DNA of 15,428 bases from Candidatus Wallbacteria bacterium (GTDB taxonomy: Bacteria; Muiribacteriota; JAQTZZ01), in NCBI GenBank assembly GCA_028711905.1, contig JAQTRI010000033.1, positions 1-15,428 of the forward strand, written 5' to 3'. The notes beneath the pieces were generated by a model. That model made no database searches, had not been told where the DNA came from, and saw nothing but the letters and a program-made list of their open reading frames with translations. Positions 12,939 to 15,428 of the stretch are shown here, in pieces; the stretch's first letter is position 1, and each line of letters starts with the position of its first letter. Both the position numbers and the translations under genes were made by a program.

Positions 12939-15252
12939 AACACGCCTTGTCGGAAAAAGCGTTCCGAAAATTGACGGTATCACCCTGTCCTGCGGCATGC
13001 CCAAATTTGTAGAAGACATGCCCCTGAAGAACCCGCTCTGCGCCAGGATACTTCCCTCACCTTACGCTCACGCAGTCATAGAGGATATCGACACCTCAGA
13101 TGCCGAGAAACTCCCCGGAGTGCTGGCTGTCCTGACGCACAAAAATGTTCCGAGAATTGTTCACACAACAGCCGGCCAGGGCTATCCTGAACCGTCTCCT
13201 TACGACACTTTCATTCTGGATCGCAAAGTGCGCTTTGTGGGGGACCGTGTGGCAGTCGTTGCAGCGGAAACCCCTGAAATCGCTGATGAGGCACTGTCTC
13301 TGATCAGGGTAAGATACCGGGAACTGCCGTCAGTGCTTGACCCGTGGAAGGCCATGGACCCTGGCGCGCCTGTTATTCACGATGAACCTGAAGCATATCA
13401 TCCGATCAGCGCCAAATATGATCCGCAGCGCAATCTGGCTGCTGAAGTCAAGGCAGTTGCGGGCGATCTGGCAGCCGGTGAAAAAGAAGCCGACTTTCTG
13501 GTAGAAGGCACATATCACGCACATTACGCCCAGCATTGCCCGATCGAGACCCATATCTGCGCCGGCGAGCTCGATCACAATAACAGGCTGGTGCTTTATA
13601 CCAGCACCCAGGTGCCTTTTCACGCCCGCAGGATCACAGCTCAGGCCCTCGGCATACCGCTGAAAAGAATCAGGGTCATCAAGCCCCGTATCGGCGGAGG
13701 GTTTGGCGCCAAACAGGAAGTGCTGCTCGAAGACCTCACCGCACTGCTGGTATTAACCACCCGCAGGCCTGTGGTTCTAAAGCTGTCCCGCCAGGAAGAG
13801 TTCCTGTCCTCCCGCACCAGGCACCAGATGTTCACCACTATGAAAATCGGTGCGAAAAAAGACGGTTCTCTCACGCTGATGGACATGAAGGTCCTGTCCA
13901 ATACCGGGGCTTACGGATCGCACGCTTTGACAGTAATGAGCAATGCCGGTTCCAAGGTTCTTCCTCTTTATCGCTGCAGCAATATTGGTTTTCACGGGAA
14001 AACGGTCTATACCAACCTTCCGGTTGGTGGAGCCTATCGCGGTTACGGTGCCACACAGTCATACTTCGCCCAGGAATGTTTGATCGACGAAATGGCAGAA
14101 AAACTCGGCATGGACCCCGTGGATTTCAGGCTGCAGAACCACATCAGAACCGGGGAAACATCGCCTATTTTCAAGGCTCTTGGCGAAGGCCGCGAAGGCA
14201 ATGAAATGTATATTCAGTCCTGCGGGATTATCGAATGCATCAATCTGGGGGCGCAGGAAATCGGATGGCGTGAAAAGCGCATGTCTGTGCGGGAAGGCCG
14301 TTTCCGCAGGGGCGTTGGCATGTGTTCCCTGATGCAGGGTTCTTCGATTCCGGACATTGACATGGGTTCGGTTTACATCAAAATCAATGACGATGGCTCG
14401 TTCAACATGAATCTGGGGGCCACTGACCTGGGAACCGGATCTGACACGATTTTTGCGCAGATGGCAGCGGAAATCCTGGGAGTTGAGTCCGAAGACATCA
14501 TCGTCTATTCCTCAGACACAGACATGACACCGTTTGATGTCGGAGCCTATGCCTCGTCCACCACCTACCTTTCGGGTCAGGCTGTCATCAAATCAGCAGA
14601 AGCTGTGCGGGCACAGATCTTCTCGGTAGCCTGCGAAATCTGGGGAGTTACCTCGACTGAGGGCATGGAACTGAGGGAGCACTGTGTGAATCTTTCAGGT
14701 AAAGACCCCATCCTCCTGTCAAAGATCGCCTGCCACTCGCTCTATGCTCATAACCAGCACCAGATAGCCGGTAATGAATCTCACATCACCAAGGTTTCTC
14801 CCCCGCCCTTTTCAGCTCATTTCGCCGAAGTGGAAGTTGACACACTGACTGGAGCGGTCCGCGTATTGAAATATGTGGCAGCCATCGACTGCGGAACAGC
14901 CATTAACCCCCGGCTGGCCGAAGGTCAGACTGAAGGAGCTGTAGCCAACGGAATTTCATACGCCATGTGGGAGCAGTATGTTTTCAATGACAAAGGTCGT
15001 ATGCTTAACCCGTCTTTCAATCATTATCACATCATGCGGACTTGTGACATGCCGGAAATCAAAACAATCTTAGTCCCGACTTATGAACCGACCGGTCCGT
15101 TCGGAGCCAAGAGCGTGTCTGAAATCTCGATCAACGGGGGACTGCCTGTGCTGGCCAACGCGATCTATCATGCAGCTGGCATTCGCTTAAAAGAAGGACC
15201 GTTTACACCGGACAGGGTCTTAGCTGCGTTGAAAAAGAAAGGTAATGGGTGA
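12931..15252 (+). CDS. Xanthine-dehydrogenase-family molybdopterin-binding subunit
   Basis: ATG 12931, with a GGGGG box just upstream, gives 773 aa; an earlier in-frame codon at 12865 lies inside the 2Fe-2S gene and is rejected. Residues 1-135 form the a/b-hammerhead domain (KIDG, VRFVGDRVAVVAA). Cofactor motifs are RIGGGFGAK (253-261) and GGAYRGYG (366-373, conserved Arg370). The catalytic Glu is Glu731 in GAKSVSE (725-731). The loop usually written GQG near the molybdenum reads DLGTGSDT (499-506), with Thr502 in place of Gln. The family hydroxylates aromatic heterocycles or aldehydes with water as oxygen donor. Motifs do not tell purine from nicotinate-like or aldehyde substrates. No selenium-related gene or MocA/XdhC-type cofactor-insertion gene is in the window. 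It closes the four-gene operon. Confidence 0.92.
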   Translation: MSKTRLVGKSVPKIDGITLSCGMPKFVEDMPLKNPLCARILPSPYAHAVIEDIDTSDAEKLPGVLAVLTHKNVPRIVHTTAGQGYPEPSPYDTFILDRKVRFVGDRVAVVAAETPEIADEALSLIRVRYRELPSVLDPWKAMDPGAPVIHDEPEAYHPISAKYDPQRNLAAEVKAVAGDLAAGEKEADFLVEGTYHAHYAQHCPIETHICAGELDHNNRLVLYTSTQVPFHARRITAQALGIPLKRIRVIKPRIGGGFGAKQEVLLEDLTALLVLTTRRPVVLKLSRQEEFLSSRTRHQMFTTMKIGAKKDGSLTLMDMKVLSNTGAYGSHALTVMSNAGSKVLPLYRCSNIGFHGKTVYTNLPVGGAYRGYGATQSYFAQECLIDEMAEKLGMDPVDFRLQNHIRTGETSPIFKALGEGREGNEMYIQSCGIIECINLGAQEIGWREKRMSVREGRFRRGVGMCSLMQGSSIPDIDMGSVYIKINDDGSFNMNLGATDLGTGSDTIFAQMAAEILGVESEDIIVYSSDTDMTPFDVGAYASSTTYLSGQAVIKSAEAVRAQIFSVACEIWGVTSTEGMELREHCVNLSGKDPILLSKIACHSLYAHNQHQIAGNESHITKVSPPPFSAHFAEVEVDTLTGAVRVLKYVAAIDCGTAINPRLAEGQTEGAVANGISYAMWEQYVFNDKGRMLNPSFNHYHIMRTCDMPEIKTILVPTYEPTGPFGAKSVSEISINGGLPVLANAIYHAAGIRLKEGPFTPDRVLAALKKKGNG

Positions 15253-15254
15253 CA

Positions 15255-15275
15255 GGTAAAGCGAATTTACCTTTT
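15255..15275 (+). terminator. Weak hairpin with T-tract after the molybdenum operon
   Basis: GGTAAA (15255-15260) and TTTACC (15266-15271) pair over a GCGAA loop and run straight into TTTT. The stem is only 6 bp and AT-rich, so this is a modest terminator. It starts two bases after the TGA stop of the molybdopterin subunit. Confidence 0.4.
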
Positions 15276-15354
15276 ACCAATTACCGCTTACTGATCACAA
15301 AAAAAATCTAGATGCCCGTAACCCAGTCATTTCAGCCGACACAGGAGCCCGCCC

Positions 15355-15428
15355 ATGAACTACGCCTTCCCGCCCGCCCCTGTCGTGACCCTAGACGCCA
15401 TGTCCAGCAACCCTTTCCCAGTGCGACG
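15355..15428 (+). CDS. Probable fumarylacetoacetate-hydrolase-family protein, N-terminus only
   Basis: ATG 15355 follows AGGAG by 7 nt and the frame runs open to the window edge (24 complete codons). The peptide begins MNYAFPPAPVVTL and ends FPVR followed by an incomplete CG- codon. This resembles the short proline-rich N-terminus, then FPVRRIYCVGRNY, found in many proteobacterial proteins of the fumarylacetoacetate hydrolase / 2-hydroxyhepta-2,4-diene-1,7-dioate isomerase family. The catalytic acidic residues lie beyond the window, so this is recognition of a start only. The stretch is clearly richer in G and C than the preceding operon. Confidence 0.5.
   Translation, partial: MNYAFPPAPVVTLDAMSSNPFPVR

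Overview
The window looks like chromosomal DNA from a diderm (Gram-negative-type) bacterium with anaerobe-type metabolism. The diderm reading rests on a lipobox lipoprotein paired with a PorV/UPF0164-type outer-membrane beta-barrel whose last residue is Phe. The metabolic reading rests on a cobalamin-binding radical SAM protein and a three-subunit molybdenum hydroxylase. No marker here fixes the phylum. There are no rRNA genes, CRISPR arrays or complete insertion sequences, and I recognised no tRNA.

Left part (1-4800): a TPR plus Ig-like gene that is open at the window edge and broken by a frameshift near 135-144. It converges, with a 23-bp overlap, on a very long minus-strand cobalamin/radical SAM gene. 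In that protein the B12-binding domain is interrupted by about 580 residues of repeated beta-sandwich-like sequence. A divergent SGNH-hydrolase gene follows, with a good promoter, but it stops before the catalytic His block.

Middle part (4822-9873): a minus-strand two-gene unit (acidic zinc-ribbon protein, then TPR protein; stop and start codons abut) has its own sigma70-like promoter. Divergent from it is a plus-strand pair, a three-domain surface lipoprotein and a PorV-like barrel, with a perfect 10-bp inverted repeat upstream. Behind the barrel gene lies a 319-bp non-coding stretch packed with repeats: a 19-bp imperfect inverted repeat, three identical 43-bp tandem units each holding a palindrome, an IS-end-like motif, and a 12-bp-stem hairpin that serves the convergent gene end.

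Right part (9874-15428): an unrecognised minus-strand protein (about 273 aa) is divergent from a tight four-gene operon. The operon encodes a COG1237-type metallo-beta-lactamase-fold protein, then the FAD, 2x[2Fe-2S] and molybdopterin subunits of a xanthine-dehydrogenase-family hydroxylase. The genes are joined by an 18-nt gap, a 4-nt overlap and an 8-nt overlap. The three subunits should form one electron-transfer enzyme (substrate to Mo, to 2Fe-2S, to FAD); the substrate cannot be read from sequence. The last 74 bases begin a GC-richer gene that resembles the N-terminus of fumarylacetoacetate-hydrolase-family proteins.

Most notable are the split B12 domain, the repeat cluster at 9556-9873, the MBL/Mo-hydroxylase linkage, and the two damaged genes flanking the radical SAM gene.
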